Shown: positions 29,891 through 44,800 of the stretch, piece by piece
How the letters are laid out: each line of letters opens with the position of its first letter
Numbering within the stretch: position 1 is the first letter of the stretch
From: Durusdinium trenchii
Lineage: Eukaryota; Sar; Dinophyceae; Suessiales; Symbiodiniaceae
Assembly: GCA_963970005.1 (NCBI GenBank)
Contig: CAXAMN010013780.1
Span: 1,104,671-1,168,670, forward strand
Direction: 5' to 3'
Length of the DNA: 64,000 nt
Made by a program: the position numbers and the translations under genes
The notes under the pieces: generated by a model
Told to the model about the DNA's origin: nothing
The model's input: only the letters and a program-made list of their open reading frames with translations
Database searches by the model: none

Positions 29891-32800
29891 CCAAACCAAG
29901 GACTCACATGGGTCGCCTCAGCAATGCAGGGCTGGCGCATGGGCATGGAAGATGCACACATTGCCCTGTGGGGATGCCAAAGGGAAGCGATAGAACAACA
30001 TAGAGAAAGCGGAGACTTGTTCACAGAATGTGGGCACAATGTCCAGCATTTTGTCAGAAACATGCGTTTCCCAGATGACTTCACACATTTGCTATTCCAA
30101 CATGCGGGGTGCATTGTGGAGCTTCTCCATTCCTTCCCAGCTTCCACATTTCCATGATACTTGTTTGACACGCACTCTCAGGACTTGTTTAGTTGGTGCC
30201 AATTGCTTGTGTTCCTTAAGCTCTGTACCCCTTCTGCTGATGTAGGGCTTTACGTGCGGGGATGGGACACGACTCTGCTTCTACCACACCAACGGTTTGG
30301 GTGATACATCCAACACGTTCCAACACAGACACCCTGCGCAAAACCGAGGGCACGTGGGGGCGGACATCCGACGTGCCACCGAGGCCTGTCACTCTTGCAC
30401 GTCGGCCCAGTGCTGCTGCACCCTGGACAAAGACTGCGCTCTTTGGAGTGCTGGATGGCCATGGTGGGGCGCAGGTGCATTCGTCTTTACCCCTGCGACT
30501 GTGCACACACTGCAGCAATGGTTCAAAGATCCCATTTTTGCATGTCTGCATTGCATGCTGCAAAAACCGTCCCTGTGTCACTCTCTTTGCTGCTGGACCT
30601 TTTGCTAGGTCGCCAGATTTAGCAGCGACCATCTGCCCCAGGCACGGACCTGGTTCGCTACCCACATTTTCAGGTCGTACTCTTTTGCAAGCTTTTGGGT
30701 CAAGCGCTTGTACAGGGAAGCAGCTGTGCAACACAGGGTGCGTCCAAGAAAGGTTTGGTGTCTCCTCCCACTACAAGTAGCATAGCCAGCATAGCTCTTC
30801 ATTTGCACTGCAGATATTGCGTTGCAACTGTGGCAACTGTCACAACCCTGGGCGCGAGCATCGTAATTGTTGACGCGTGAAGACTTGCACCCAGTAAGAA
30901 AGCTATGGAATTGGATTTTGAAGGTGAACTATGGGGTACAAGGGCCCCATCAATCAATCCTGCTGAAGACCATCACGAGAAATTTTTTTCCAGAAACATA
31001 TCACAAAGCTTCTGCCCGAAGGATGCACCCTGCAAATCAATCTTTGTAGGAAGCAAATTCTATATATGTGTATATGGTGGATGGAGTATGCACATGAGCC
31101 TTTGCCTATCAATCAAATTTCCTAATCAGAGGCTGGCTACATGGGGGCGACGTGAAGCCTGAACAGGGACATCTGATGCTCTCACTTGCTTGCAGATTCC
31201 TTCATGTTGGTCCAGCCAACCTAAGGTAAGGATGACGATACACACACACAGTGTTTCAAGGGATCATCAGAAGACTGGCAAACATATTCTAGGCACAAGA
31301 TTCACAAGACAGATGAAGGGCCAAACACGGGTGATTTGATTCGGTGTTTGCTTATATTCGGGGCATGGGCCATGTTTCATGTTGTTTCGCAAATCTTTAT
31401 CTCAAACTGGTCCCATTCGGCGTTACTTTCATGGCAGGAGCTACGGAAGTTTCCCTTGTCTGGAGACCTCCAAGCGAAGAATGGACAGATGGAGGAAGCG
31501 CTGAAAGGTGCATCTGCACGCAGCCTGGAGTCTTTCTTTGATTCAAACAAATTACAGATTTTGTGTACATCAAGACGGGGAGACCATATTTCAATAACAC
31601 ATCCATTTATATATATATATATAGGTGCTTGATCTGTGTCGTGCAGGTGCCTTTCACAAGATTGACGAGCTCCTAAGAAGCGGCTGCTTTGATGCAGCTG
31701 AACAGCCCAATCTTTGGTGAGCCTTCTGATGCTTAACCCTGAGCGGAGTCTACCGCAAATGCATGTCTGCACAGGTCATTTTGCTGCAGAAGTCTGCGCA
31801 TTGTCCAACCCTCCCAAAGAACCAGAGCCTCGCACGCAAGAGATGCGAACTGTGTTCGCAAGGTTTAGGTCCTTAAAGAACGCTTTCCATGTACTGTTTT
31901 TGAAGCTTCTTAGTAACTAGAAGCTTTCTAGTCACTAGAAGCTTCCTTGGGAATCATTTCACTGAGATCGCTTCACTAGTAGTAACAAAGAGCTTTTTAG
32001 TATGTCTTTGATCGCTACAAGTAACAAGAAGCTACTAGTAGCAAGGACGCTATTAGGAGGCCATAGTAAGTAGGTTGGAGGCCATGGCTACTAGTAACAA
32101 GAAGCTACTAGGTTGGAGGACTTGACAACCTTTCGAAGTCAGCGAGCATCTCCGAGCTGAGACGATGGCCTCCCCGAGCGGGGATGCAACCATGGTGGGA
32201 TGCACCGCATGCGTTTGCTGCATCACCGACGCCCAGATCATCACGGCCAATGCCGGCGACAGGCGCCACCGGCTGAGCGTGTGCGAGCCGAATTGCTGAG
32301 TTCGCTAAATAAAGCCGAATCGGTGTGACCTGATTGAATTCGGCTCGAATGCTGCCGAAACGGTCGCAGTCTCCTTTGAGTTTTGGTGATTCGGCTCGAA
32401 TGCCAGTCGGGCTGTATTGTGCAGCGCCGGCAAAGCTATCCCTCTCAGCGAGGAGACGAGGGAGGAAGAAAACATGTGAAGATTGCAACGGTGCAGGGTC
32501 AATGTATTGTTGTTGGCTGCGTGTACGCACTGGGATGTTTGTAGGAGATGTCGCCTTTTTAAAGCTAAACTTTTCCATACTTCTGTGCAGCTGTACACCA
32601 GGGATCGCAGATTGACAGGATACCTTACAGTACAGTTCTACAAAGACATCAGTACAGTAAACACATGTGGTGTGAGAGCTCCAGGCCATCCCAGCATTCA
32701 TTATCAGGACCACAAGCCCAATGCACCACGGGAAAAGCAGCGCATTGAAGCCGCTGGTGGTTGGGTCGAGAACAGTGGGTTTGGGGCACCAACCTTTCAG

Positions 32801-35800
32801 ACAGAGTCGTTTGCTGAAACTGTATGAACTATATACTTTTACATAGTTGGCTTCTTCAGCTGTGAATAAGCATAGGTGCGCAAAGCGAATGATTGGCGGT
32901 TTGGCTCAAAGACATGTTTTGACCTCAGACAATGACCACTCACGATAGTTCCGATTGGCATCACAATGAGAAAGCATATGGCCGAACAAGAGAGGGGCGT
33001 GATTTTGCGGAGCTCTTCTTGGAGTTTCTTACCGACATCGAGTCATGTCCAGAGAAGTTGGAGTTGAAGGTCGATCAGCGGCGTTGGGTCCTGCAAAAGC
33101 AGCAGCCGCCGCTAGCGAAAACACTTGAAGATCATGAAGCAGATGTATTAGCCGTCCAAAGAACTCAACGTGAGGAATCTCAGAATGGCATTTTGAGATC
33201 ACGATCCTGCCCGCTCTTGAGATCAACGGGACATTTGGGGCGTGTCGTGGTCAGTCTGTGAAATCAGTGGAGAAAGTTTGGAGTTCTTTGTTGAAGAACC
33301 ACATGCAAGGGCTGCAGAGGCTTCTCATATGCAACGCTTTGTTGCTTTTCCTTGAGTTGCCCTCAGATACTCATTTGGCACTTGTCACTTGTGTCACCTT
33401 GATGTCGCAACACTTCCTTTCCTTGATGTCGCTTATGACGCTTATTCCAAATAAATCCATTCTTTGCACCCAAACCCCGCAGTGATCGAGAGACTCTGTA
33501 AACAGCCCATCTGGCAGTGCGGAGGATCCGATTTCAACCATTTGCAGTGATCTATGGGTGTGCTTTTTCACCTCAGAGACCTAATCAGTTGTGGATTGGT
33601 GGCGCCAAAAACTTGCGGATTGCTCGATATTCCTTTCGCACGTATACAGATAGCAAATCTCGTCAAGGAGAATTGTAAACCTGATACATGTAGACTAAGC
33701 ATTCAGATCATCAGTGTCAACTGCAGATTTGTCAATCCATTCTGGAACCTCACGACACCAACACCGATTCACCATTGAGGCCGAACCAATATCGGGTCAA
33801 TGGCAACCTGAACTTGTCACGAGCTTTGGGAGATCTCGAGTACAAGAAGGACAGGACCTGGTTGGAAGCTGGGCAAGGTGTTAGGGCATTTGCACCAATC
33901 AGTTTCCACATTTTCAAAATTTAGTTATCTATTTTTTGGGGTCGAGTGGAGACCCAAGATTGGATTTGGGGTAGTTTGTTTTGACGTTGAACATCGGCAA
34001 ACACTGTTTTCAGAGGCCAACAGAGGCCCTCTGGAAGATTTCACAACGAAACCTGGCCGATGTCCACGACGTCAGGACAGATCTAGACCACCCGAAGAGC
34101 AGATCATCTGCTCCACGCCAGATGTGACCTTCAGGGACCCGAGAGTGGGAACCTGTGGTGATGTACGGCAATGTGTACTGTAAGAAACACAGCCGAAAAA
34201 AACTCAGCTGTCAGAAACACACACATAAAACGTGTATGTATATATATATATATATATGTAGGTAGACCAGAGGTAGTATGTATGGCATGTCAATGTCATT
34301 ACAGTTTTCACCTGACCGCAGCCCTCTTGCATTCAGAGAAAAGTTCGCATGGTAGCGGAGCAAGGATAAGGGTAACCCCCTTTGAGCTCACTGGGATCCC
34401 GGGTGCGATTTCGAGCCATAGATTTGGGGCCTTTGGAACCCAAATAGCTGAACTGGTGATAAACTGCTGTGAGCGACACTCTGTACCCGGTACGTTGTGT
34501 CAGAAAGACATTAGTGCGCAGTGGAGATGGAGGAGATCAGAGAAATCCTTCAGACCATAGTCATCAGCAGCTGAGGCAGTGAAGAAAGCAGTGGAAGACA
34601 AGGAAGCAACTACAACAGATTGGTCAAAGTTGATCACAAAAGCCCAATCTATTTGACTACAAGTCACAAGAAGAAGAAATCAACGCGTTCAGAGAGTGGT
34701 CATGGGTATTCGAGAAGTATCTGTGCTCAGTGATGAGGCTTACGTGAAGGACTTGAAAGAGACTCACGACAAGCCAAACGAGAACTTTGATATGGACTTG
34801 GCAACTGGAAAAGAGAAAGCCAGGTGCATCAAGCTCTATGGATTGTTCGGTTCGTTGATGAGGGGCAGGGCACTACAATTGGTGAATGCTGTGGAGGACT
34901 CCGATGGACTTGATGCCTGGAGGAGTTTGAGTAAAACTTTGAAACCTACTTTGAACGCAAGAGGATTAGCGCTCTTGGGAGCAGCCACTACATGGCCAGC
35001 ATTTTCTATGAACAGTGCTCTACAACCTCAACTTCTTAAGCTTGAAGAGGTATTTGATGAGACCGTCAATTCAGGAAGAGTTGAAACCTGCTATTCTTTT
35101 GAGATGTGTAGGTGGACAGCTCAAATCCTGCTTGAATTTGACAAGTGGCGGCAATGTTCAATACCCAACTTCGAGGGAACATGTGTTGCAATGGGATCGT
35201 TCTCAGCAGCAGTGGGCTACTTCAATGTTTGCAAGTAGCAGTGCAGACTATCAAGGACCCATGCCTATGGACGGTGATCGAGTTCAAGGTGCCAAAGGAA
35301 AGGGCAAGAAAGGCAAGAATGACTATCAGAAGGGCAAAGGTAAGGATGCGAAAGGCAAAGGCAAGAAAGGAAAGGGAGAGCAGAAAGGAAAAGAAGGTGA
35401 TAAGGCAACATGTTACACTTGTGGGAAGACAGGGCACCTTGCTCGAGACTGTTGGAGAAACCATATTCGACAGGTTGCAAGTGATACAGCCCATTCATCT
35501 TCAGAAAAACTTCAGTGACTACTCAAGCAGTTGGTCAGCAACAAGGCAGTGTGAGTCAGCAGAGCAGCTCAGCAGAGACCAAACCAGTGGTCAGAAGGCT
35601 TGAGAACACTGAGCCAATAATCATCTTTGACCTGCGAGAAGGACCTTTCTGAAGCAGAAGATCATTGATCATGAAGCCCGAGTGATTAGTTTCTACATTG
35701 GAGATGATGATGATGATGATGATGAAAAGAAGGAGAAAGCCTCATTGAGGAAAATTCAATGGAGATTGAGAACGAGGCGTCCAAGGTTAGAAGACTTGGA

Positions 35801-38800
35801 GAAGAGAGAGATGATGTGGCCGTCATTATTGACAGTGGAGCTCATGTAGCTTTATTCTCTGTGAATATGGCAGATCATGGGGAAGGGGAATTAATTCAGC
35901 TACCAAACTACAAGATGCCCTGGAATCGTATCCCCGCCGGGGGTACGAAAAGTGCCGAAATCTCCTTGCGTGACATTGATGGACGTGAAGTTCTTCTCAA
36001 AGAGCATGTGATCTTCAGTTCAAAAGTGAATCAGCTCATACTCTGCTGTGGCAGACTGATGGAACATGGTTGGGGAATCAATGGTTTGGAGAATGGTGAC
36101 TTGAAGGTACCATTCCATTCAACTTGCAAAATCGCTCTTTGACAGTGCAAGGCCGGGTTAGAGTTGTTTGAGATGAGGATGAAAGGTAGCTGCCAGGTGC
36201 AAGTACCTGAAGCTTGGGAAAAGGCAGCGGGTTGGAGATTCAATGAGCGTGGCCTACTAGTTGGAAACTTATTGACTTCAAGATTTGTTGATCCCACATT
36301 CATTCCAGAATTGGAAGATTCACCAGAGCTGATGAGAACCACTTTGGATAAGCCTGAATATTGTGAAAGTATGACGAAAAGAAGGAGCTTGATGAGCATT
36401 TTTTTGGATGATGATGCCGTTTGCCTTCAATCGCAATCTTCAGCTACGAGCCCCACCAGAAGATATGGGGTTCTTTGCACCATGATACAAGAAGCCCTAC
36501 TCGACCGGAGAAGGAGGTCGAAGACAAGAAAGAAGATGGTAAGAAAGAAGAAGACCTCGAGTGTGAATTACAATTGAGCCTAATGGATGTAGACAAGGTC
36601 TTGGTGAATGGAGTAGAGTTGACTTTAGCAACTTTGAGGGCAGCGTGTTCATTTCTTGGCGATGAAGAGCTGGCTGTGCAGCCCCCCTTGGCGTTTTCAC
36701 CTTGAGGCAGATCTCAGAAGGAGGCGCATCTTGAGATCTTTCCATGTATAATCACAAATTCACCTTGGTCGTTCACCTTAGCAATGGCAATGGGACATGC
36801 TTTTAAAATCCTATGTAGATCCTCCTTGCTACAGGGTCCTCGCCATCTACAAAAGCAAACGGGACCAAAGGGGCCAAGAGTATCTGAGAGTGATGTGTCA
36901 CCCATTTGATGTCACCCATCGCCGACTGAATCGCTTTTGAGGACTTTTTTATCCAACCCAAGAAAGACCGGCTCGACGCCTGGAAGGTGTGGGTTGAAAA
37001 AGATTCACCATCAGCCAACCGGACACCCTCAGACCATGAGCTCAACAGAACCGGGTTGGCGCCCAAACAGCGCAGCGCAGATGCGAGCTGTTTGGAGCCA
37101 GATGCAGCGTTTTTGGGAGTGCTTTGAGGGGTTCAATGCACCCTGGGATTCCTGGCCCACCATTGATTTTATTGGTTTGGCCTCCAAAGAACCCATTGTA
37201 TAGGTCGGAGAAGCCCAAGAAGTCCTACGCGGAGGTCCATGGCAAGTATTTTCTTGTCTCGGGAACGCAATGAACAATGAAGCTAGCTAATGCATGGTTC
37301 CAACGTGGAACAAGTGGGTCTAAGACCCATGGAATTTCATGGGCCGCTCGGCAGACTTTGCACATGTCGACCGCTTCTCGGAATCTTGGAATTGGCGTTG
37401 GCGTTGAAGGATTGCAGAGAGAGTTCATGCTCACTTACTCCCCTGGTTTCCTTAGGTTTTTACTTAGGCTGGCGTGCAGTGAGAGCCAGGTGTACCCGAG
37501 GAGTGTCCCCTGTGGCCCGTCGAACGGGGGTTTTTCTACGTTACCCCGGCTTGGGAACGAGGTGTCCATAGCAGACAGCAGGAGGTTTAAGCCAAAGTTA
37601 TTTGCCAAGACTTGACGGATTATTGCAGCCTTCGGGCACGCCAGAATGTGTCCACAGCGGACTCAAGCTGCCCACCATTTTGGGTTGGCGCAAGGTGACC
37701 AGAGCGGTCAGAGATTCTTTTGGCCAGCGTGTAGTGCACGCACAGCGCGCGCTGGCCTTTCCTAGTCCAGTTTCATCGGCTTCCGGCCCCTCCATTTGAT
37801 TCCCCTTTTCATCTTTTTACCCTTTACACATATCCTTTTTCCTCCTTCGTTTCATGTCTTTCTGCCTTCGTGTCTTGGCACCTCATCCCTTTTCTCTCTT
37901 GCGTGCGCATCTGTGCGACCCTTAGTGCGCGCGCGCACTTGCACGTGAAAGCCAGGTTTGAGGTCGCCCAGGTTTTTACAAGGAGGTTAGGTTCATCGGT
38001 TGTCCCTGGTCACTAGGTTTCCTTTTGTTGCAACCACGCGCATCCGGTCTGTCTTGTCCTCCTTTCAGGTCCTCATCCGTTTCTCTGTTTTGCACATCTT
38101 AGTTCTTCCACCTCCCCTTGTGGAGGCGTGTGTCTGTGTGTGTGTGAAACCCTTGGAATCACAGGGAATCCGTTGGTTTCACCTGTTGTGGCTTCGTTTC
38201 GTGTGTTTTTCGTGATAACCTGCAGGGGCCCATTGCAGTTGATTGCCCAACGAAGAGGGCTGCAATGCATGTGGCTGATATCCGGAAGGGACGCTTTCTG
38301 GACGTACCTGGTTGGTTGTGATGTTTGTAGTCACATCCCATGCTATCCTCAGGCTGCTTAGGTGGAGGTAGGTCGGCAGACTTTGCGTGTTTCGTCGTCC
38401 TTGTCGACCGCTCGACTCTCGGAATCTTGGAATTGGCGTTGGCGTTGAAGGTTTGCAGAGAGAGTTCATGCTTACTTACCCCCTGGTTCCCTTAGGTTTT
38501 TGCTTAGGCTGGCGTGTGGCAAACCACAATCGAGTCCGTACGCAATTTCTTTGAGTGTGTGTGTGTGTGTCACCCTTGGCAAGTCTCCTGCCAACGAAGA
38601 CACTTGCATTTGGCGGTGAAACCAGACCTGATCAGTCTGGCGTACCTGCAGTTTTACTTGTGACACTTCATCCTGGGCCCTGCTTTTAACTAGAACAAGC
38701 ACTCCAGCCTTTGCTACGGTTCTTCATCCGCAGACTCTGCACGTTCCGTCGTCCTTGTCGCTCGATCGTTTCGCGGCTACAATTTAGAACCTTGGAGCTT

Positions 38801-41800
38801 TTGGAAGATTCTGAGACCTTGGACTTGTGGAGACTTGAACCGCTTCATTTTACCCACCCTGTTTTCCTTAGGCTTTTTACTTAGGCTGGCGTGTGGCACC
38901 GCAATCAAGTCAGTACGCATATCCATGAGTGTGCGTGTGCGTGCATTTTGTGACCCCCCGTTTTCCGTTGGTTTCTGCTTTTTCTTTTTCTTATCGGTTT
39001 TCTTGAGAAGAGCGTGGGAACAATGTGGAATATTCTTCCACGCGCAATTCCAAGCGTCCAAAACTGTTCAAACGATTCCCTGTTGGTCTTGCGGACCCAT
39101 GATAACCACGGCAGAAGATTGTTTCGGAAGGTTCAAATGGACTTCGAAGATCTGCGAAACCTTTCAAAACACCAAGTGAGCTGATGAAAGCGCTTCACGG
39201 TTTAGTCTGTGGACTTTGGTATTGTGGCGAAATTTTTCAAACAAGGAACCCCCAAGCAATGAAACTCACCTCTTATCTTCCACAAGCCAAGGCAGCATCA
39301 TCGCATGAAATGCCAGGGTGGGCAGAAGAAGAAGCGGTTGACGACGATCCACTCGTTCAAGGCTCGTCCCACTGCACGCGACTGGTTCGTACAACATCAG
39401 GGCTTTCAAGTCAAATTGGACGGTTGGTAAATAGTAGATTCTGACGCATGACACATGGCCTGGAGGCAGTTGGTGTGCGCAATGCGAGCAAGGCAATGCT
39501 GTTGATGGGTATTGCTGCGCTTGCCGGGCCCAGTATACTCTCGCAGCATGTCGCCCTGCTTCTTGCGCGACTATATTTGGTTTTTACATGTTCTATCAAT
39601 GGTCCCATCCAATGCAAGTGGATGGGCCTGCGTCGAACCCAATGAATCCATTTTGGCAGATGCGCAGATGAAGCCTTTAAGCCACTCCGCAAGGCCCCAT
39701 GTGAATCTACAACGCAGGGTTGGAGAATACAAACTTAAACGATCGTTTGTGGGGGGGAAGAGCGCTGCGCCGCCCAAGCCAACCTCAAACTTCAAAGTGA
39801 TTACCGGTGACGCTTCTTCAAGAAACCTCAAAGCTAGAAATCCACAAGATGTTTGCTTTAACTTGTTTCATGCGCCCAAGCTGGATTAAGGTTTGAGGTG
39901 CCATAACATAGCACCATAGTAACGCAAAACGTAACGTAAGTAACATAACATTCATGGACATCCACATGGCACAAAAACTAGCCAAATCGCCTTGTTCTCA
40001 CACCTACTTTTTGAGGGGTACGATTCGGGGGTATGAATCGCCCAAGTCGAACTTCCAGCCACTACATCAGGAAGTACACGCTAAAAAATACAAGAATCAT
40101 ACCCGAATCATACCCTATTCAAACTTCCCAGCCCGAGTTGACAGGTCCTGCAGCTTGTGAAGCCAAAGAAGCCGAACTGCGGGCAAACTCTGCCTGCGTC
40201 TTCTGCAGGCAGAGAAATGGGGAGCCTGTGGGGCCTGTGCCAATGAGTGAAGATATCATATGCTATGTGGTATCGCGCGCGCGCACACGGACAGTGACAG
40301 TGCCATGTCCATGAAACATAACCAGGAAAGATAAGAAAGGTGGGCAAGGTGGAACGTGTTTTTGTTGATGTTGTTTTAGGTATCCCAATTCGCAAAACCG
40401 CACGTCGCGAGGCCAAAACAGCATTGTCGCCAACGAGCCCTGAAGGCCTCGGGTTTCCGAGTTTCCTTGTGAGTTTGGTGCTTGTTGGCGCCAATCCACC
40501 AAGAACAAGCCGGTTTTCCATATTCTGCACATGGACTTGCGCCAGAAGGGCTTGGAGCCCCGCTGCTGCTCAAGGGCAGTGCTGGGATGTGGATAGCCCA
40601 GGACAAGCGAGAAAACAACGTTTGGGACGTGGAAGGCCACCACACTGTTCAGAATGTCCTTCCATTGCCACGAACATTCTTGAGTTGATTCCAGAATAGT
40701 GATGTTTACCCGAAGAACTTGTTTTTGTCACTCAAAATCCAGGTTGTCTCACCAGACCCAGGTGATAACCAGGTTCTTCAAACATCGCCCGAAAATTTGT
40801 AGTGTATGAGCTCCAAGGACTAGATAGGTTTTGGGCCCCAGAGCAAGCAGAGAGGATATTGACATTGAATCATGAGGTACCAAGTCCTGCCGCAGAAGGG
40901 ACCCACGAACCCTGGAACCCACCAAAATATACGATGTGGTAATCCAGTCCTCGTGTGGCAACTGGCAATGGGTCAAAACTTTAGTCGCCTCCCAGGGCCG
41001 CCTGGACCTGACGACTTTTGGGCCTGATCGTTGTGACTTTGTTAATGGGTCCTTTTTTGCATGTAAGCTTCTTTGCGATTCTGAACATAGCGGCCAATCG
41101 ATGTGTCCTACTGTCCAAGTAGCACATAAAGCAATGTGAAGCGCGTGCTTTTTGTTCATGTGCGCCGAGCCGATTCTGCCGCATTTAGGTTCTTGGAAGT
41201 TCTTTTTGCTCCTTTGGCAATCCATTCTTGCAGTTATCTCTCCATCCTTCACTCAATCCTAGGCACATTGCCGCGGCGTGAGGCAGGGTGGCAGGGTGAT
41301 AGCAGAAGGTTTTTTGATGAAACAACCGAGACTGCGAAAGAAGCGAGGTGCCCAGTGGCCCAAGAACCAGCAACCCGACCAAACAACCAAAACAGTGGAC
41401 AAAGCCCCCAGCGCAACCCAAGCCCAAGGACTTTGCGCTTCATCGCGCACGTTTGCCAAAGATGTGCGGGGCTATGTGCGAGCAGACGTTTCGATATCTG
41501 ATGGTCTATGAGACGGTCGCATTGCCCACGTCTGTTTAGATCTACGGGCGGACTGGAAAAATATGCCCCGCAAGACGATCCTTATAGCCACACCGACAGC
41601 AGAGCGTGTCTGGTTGGTCAATTCTATTACAAGACAGTACAGCACTTGCTTCTTCTCCAATGGCTCCATTGGAATCATTAGATGAGCATGGTGGCACTTG
41701 CCACATTTATACAGACCTGGCCACCCTTTTTGGTTTTGCCTTGCAAGATGCCGCCTTTGTACCCATTGACTTGCTTGCTACAGAGGTGCGGCGCGTAAAG

Positions 41801-44800
41801 GGTGATTGCTGTAGACGTTCGTAAGGGAACAGGCCTATTGAAGCGCCGCAGAAGAATAGTATGGCCCCTTTTCCCGTCAAAGCTGCTTTTCTTGTTCTCC
41901 ATGTCCCGGCATCTCAGGTAGCGGCTCTAAGTTGAAGGTCTACGCAAAGATCTTCAATCGCAACAAGAGAATGGAACTCTTGAACGCCAAAAGTTGGAAC
42001 TCTTGAACAAGCGAATGGAACCCTTGGCGAGTGAAGCAAAAGCTCAAGAGACAAGAGAAGCACTAGGACAAAGTGTGGCTAAGATGCCAGATGAAGCCAC
42101 TCAAGCAGGGCGCAGGTTGAAGCGCCTACCCTATGCCAATTGGTGTAGGAATTGCGTTGAGCATCGAGCGCGTCCAGATCGCCATGAGAGAACAGATGGA
42201 GTAAAGAGCGGAAGTATTCCTGAGGTAAGCTTTGACTTTTGCTACACCAGAGCAAGAGAATCAGAAACAAAGTCAGCGAGAGCAGTATGTTGGCTAGTTG
42301 CAATCGACAGCCAGACTGGATGCGTCCATGTTGCGCCATAGGAAGCAAGAATCAATTTTGTCTCATTGTGCAAGAGTTGATGAATTTCAGTCAGCTGTTG
42401 GGGTATTCAGCAATCGCCTACAGAAGTGACAATGAACCCACCACAAGACAGGTCCTAAAGATGCTGGTCAATGCGCGTCCTTACTACAAGATTGAATTGG
42501 GAGATCGTTCATTTCTGTCAGGAAAGCACAGTTGACAGGGAAGGCTTGCAGTCGAGACTTGGCGTCAAGATGGCAGTCAAAGGTGCCACTCCATATGAAC
42601 TTGGCCATGGCAAGAGTTACAAAGGACTTCTAGCAGAATACGGAGAACCAGTTCATGCTTACACCAAAAGTCTCAACAAAGGAGAGGGGCAAGATACCTA
42701 TGTCTTGACAGATGGTGTGCAGGTAGCGCTAAGCAAATGCATCAGAGAACAGAACAAGATTGGTCCAAATATTTGGCGATCTACAAACTTTGGAGGTAGG
42801 GTCATTGCCACAAAGAGAAGAGCAGAAGCATTGCCAGCAGCGCAGACAGACATTCCTCGAGAGCATGTGATGTTGAAGTTCAAAGATGAAGATGCAGAGG
42901 CAGTCATGGCAAAAGCCCTTGAAGGAGAAAGTGATTCAGAGAAGGAAGAGCATTTCCAGAACCAATGCCGGTTCCAGCCCCGGAGAAGCAGTGAAAAGAG
43001 ATGGAAATGAAACTAGAAAGCCAATTGGAGAGGAACCACCAAGTAAGAAGCAGAAAGGTCTCTTCGCAGGTGAGAAAACATTTGAACAGATGAAAGCGTC
43101 CCCATCTAACTACTCGTATATTATCTTCATTGAGGTCACCATCAGCGCCTTCGAGACCAAGGGAAGCATTTGAGTTGCTTGAAGAGGAAAGTCCTACGGA
43201 GTCCTACGAAGAAATTAAAACCGCCAGAGGATTCAAGCAAGAAGCTCAAGATCAACTTGGTGAAGGTTGCAGGAGAAGATCTCTATCATGTAGATGAAAA
43301 GCTATCCCCAGTTGCAGAAGAGGAGTGGGAAGAAGAAGGGGAAGAAGAAAGCGAAGAGGATGAGTTAAATGGACATGAATGCTTGTGGCGTGATGGAGAA
43401 CATGAACCAAAAGAAGATCCAGAAGGGTGGATAGATCGAGTAGCTGATGAAGTTGAAGAGAAAAGATTCCAGGAGATGCAAGTGCTAGAGAGACCAGAAG
43501 GTAGCGCAGAAGGTATCAGTTACCTGACTACACGCAATGTGTGCCTGGAGAAAGAAAACTTATCACCGTGGGGATGGAACAACAAGCAAGAGGCGGAGGA
43601 GAAGATCAAGACTAGTTGCAAGAGAACTTGCTTTGGCTGATGGAAAGAGAGATGACATTTTCGCACCAGCGACTTCAGGGCGACTTCAGAAGGGGCATTT
43701 TCTCAAGTGCTAGGTTGTCGCGGTGTGAAAGATGCTTTCTTACAAGCTCCACAGGAGAAACCTTTGAACGTGCATTTGAGAGGTGGACAGGGAGTCGGAG
43801 CAACAGCGTGGTTTGACTTCTTTACAGGGTACCCCGCCGAGGAACTCAATTACAAGTTCAGTGCTGTGTGTCCACGCCAAGGAAGAAATGAGCAGAGTGT
43901 CCTTTTGGTTTATGTGGATGGCTTGATTTCAAATGTTGTTCAAAGTGCATCAATGAAATCTTTCTTCCAAAGGTTCAAGACAGGTTTGACACCAGTGTGA
44001 GCAACATTGAGAGGATTGGTGATGAATTCAACTTCCTGAGGAGGAAATACAAGTTAGAAGTCGATGGGCTATGGATCCAACCAGGTAACTACACCCAGCA
44101 GATGTTGAAAGCCTGAGAAGATCAAATTTCAACAACTACCGTCAGACAACTCCATCCAGATGGAAGACAAGTCAGAGATCTTGTATGACCCAGAGAGGAT
44201 TAGCCTATTCAGAAGCATTGCTGGCCCAGGAATCTTTCTTTGTCAGGAAAGGTATGATGTAGCATTTACTGTCAAGGAATTGGCCTCAAGAATGGCAAAC
44301 CCAACAACTATGTCGTTTCATCATTTGAAGAAGTTTTATGGACTCTTGTCTAATAGCTGAATTTCCACAAGCAGGAGAAGGCTATGTGAAGAAAGGAGAC
44401 ATTCTCAGGTTCAGACTGGAGTGGAACAAAAGCCATAGAAAGTCAACGTCAGGAGGATCCCATGCGTTGAACAGTTGTCCATTTTTCGACAGCAGCAGGG
44501 CACAGAGGATCATTAGCTTATCTTCGTGTGAAGCAGAGTTGCGCCCAAAAGCTTCCTCAGCGTGAGGTGGTATCTAGATTGGTCAGTTCTTGAACTTGCG
44601 CTTGGGACAAGGGTGGACCATTACATCTTCGCAGGTTCTTCAAGTGCGCGCCAACTTGTGATGAAGAGAGGAGTTGGAAAAGTGAGACATTTAGATGGAA
44701 CGTTGCTGTGGAATCAGAACAGAAAAGGTTTCAATATGGTACAAGTACCAACAGGCAGCAACATGGCAGACGTCAACACTAAACCACTTGGAGACCAGAG

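Larger units (their letters stand above)
36661..41910. mobile_element. Foreign 5.25-kb block inside the copia element
   Basis: Inferred from the split reading frame: CSFLG ends at 36660 and GSGSKLKVYAKIF resumes after 41910. Both edges share GGC (36658-36660 and 41908-41910), possibly a 3-bp duplication. Inside there is no transposase or RT. The left part has a minus-strand exon (36780-36846), the middle has three copies of a repeat, and the rest (39000-41900) has no recognisable gene. It may be a large non-autonomous transposon carrying host DNA, or a rearrangement. No terminal inverted repeat was seen. Confidence 0.6.

Noticed and set aside
32893..32913. Possible spliced-leader relic (TTTGGCTCAAAG)
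   Set aside because: Only about ten bases agree with the dinoflagellate spliced leader as I remember it, and the site is inside a PP2C intron; too weak.
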